Origin: Phascolarctobacterium sp.
GTDB taxonomy: Bacteria > Bacillota > Negativicutes > Acidaminococcales > Acidaminococcaceae
Assembly: GCA_004558595.1 (NCBI GenBank)
Contig: SFCN01000088.1
Span: forward strand, 1-5,262
Direction of reading: 5' to 3'
Length of the DNA: 5,262 nucleotides
Shown: one piece after another, positions 5,243-5,262 of the stretch
Position numbering within the stretch: the stretch's first letter is position 1
Layout of the letters: the number at the start of each line of letters is the position of its first letter
Translations under genes and position numbers: made by a program
Notes under the pieces: generated by a model
Seen by the model: only the letters and a program-made list of their open reading frames with translations
The model's database searches: none
What the model was told of the DNA's origin: nothing

Positions 5243-5262
5243 ATGGTAGCTAAAAAATACTC
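5243..5262 (+). CDS. Start of an unidentified gene, cut by the window edge
   Basis: An ATG at 5243 opens a frame reading M-V-A-K-K-Y followed by a partial Ser codon. A very strong ribosome binding site, AAGGGGGA (5228-5235), lies 7 nt upstream, and a promoter and inverted repeat precede it, so this is almost certainly a real start. Six full codons are too few to name a product. Confidence 0.7.

Noticed and set aside
1..5262. CRISPR arrays, tRNA or rRNA genes, defence or secretion systems
   Set aside because: No regularly spaced repeats, cloverleaf-like segments or matching protein families were found on either strand; the intergenic regions are all under 200 nt.

Overview
The window looks like chromosome from a Gram-negative-type Firmicute, most likely a Negativicutes member (Acidaminococcaceae or Veillonellaceae relatives). 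This rests on moderate to low GC, strong AGGAGG-like ribosome binding sites, extended -10 promoters, U-tract terminators, and the protein types present: an Rpn/PD-(D/E)XK transposase-like protein, a free-standing AlaX-type editing protein, DUF523 and a COG1768-type phosphoesterase. The lineage is inferred from protein flavour only, with no ribosomal or marker gene to confirm it.

Left part (1-1831, + strand). The window opens inside an Rpn-type nuclease/transposase gene that ends at 465 and is followed by a long terminator hairpin. A fresh promoter (TTGCGT-17-TATAAT) then drives an intact DEDDh exonuclease (659-1249, TTG start). Directly on its stop codon begins an odd 168-codon ORF (1249-1755). 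I read it as a chimeric gene remnant: about 30 residues from the N-terminus of a flavodoxin/FMN-reductase-like protein joined in frame to the C-terminal half of a periplasmic cyclohexadienyl (arogenate/prephenate) dehydratase of the PheC type. A strong, probably bidirectional terminator follows. This AT-richer third looks like a rearranged accessory segment.

Middle part (1919-3597, - strand). A two-gene operon faces the left part: an alanyl-tRNA editing protein of the AlaX/DHHA1 type, then a DUF523 (TudS-like) protein whose start overlaps the upstream stop as ATGA. Both families act on aberrant tRNA-related molecules (mischarged tRNA and thiolated pyrimidines), so a shared quality-control or salvage role is possible but unproven.

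Right part (3598-5262). A 144-bp divergent intergenic region carries two overlapping back-to-back extended -10 promoters flanked by a 15-nt direct repeat. To the right lie a HAD-superfamily phosphatase (3742-4401) and, 36 nt on, a metallophosphoesterase (4438-5130), probably one operon. The window ends with the first seven codons of another gene (5243 on), preceded by its own promoter and an inverted repeat that overlaps its ribosome binding site.

No tRNA, rRNA, CRISPR array or complete insertion sequence is visible. The observations most worth following are the in-frame chimeric remnant, the overlapping divergent promoters with repeats, and the leader hairpin at the right edge.
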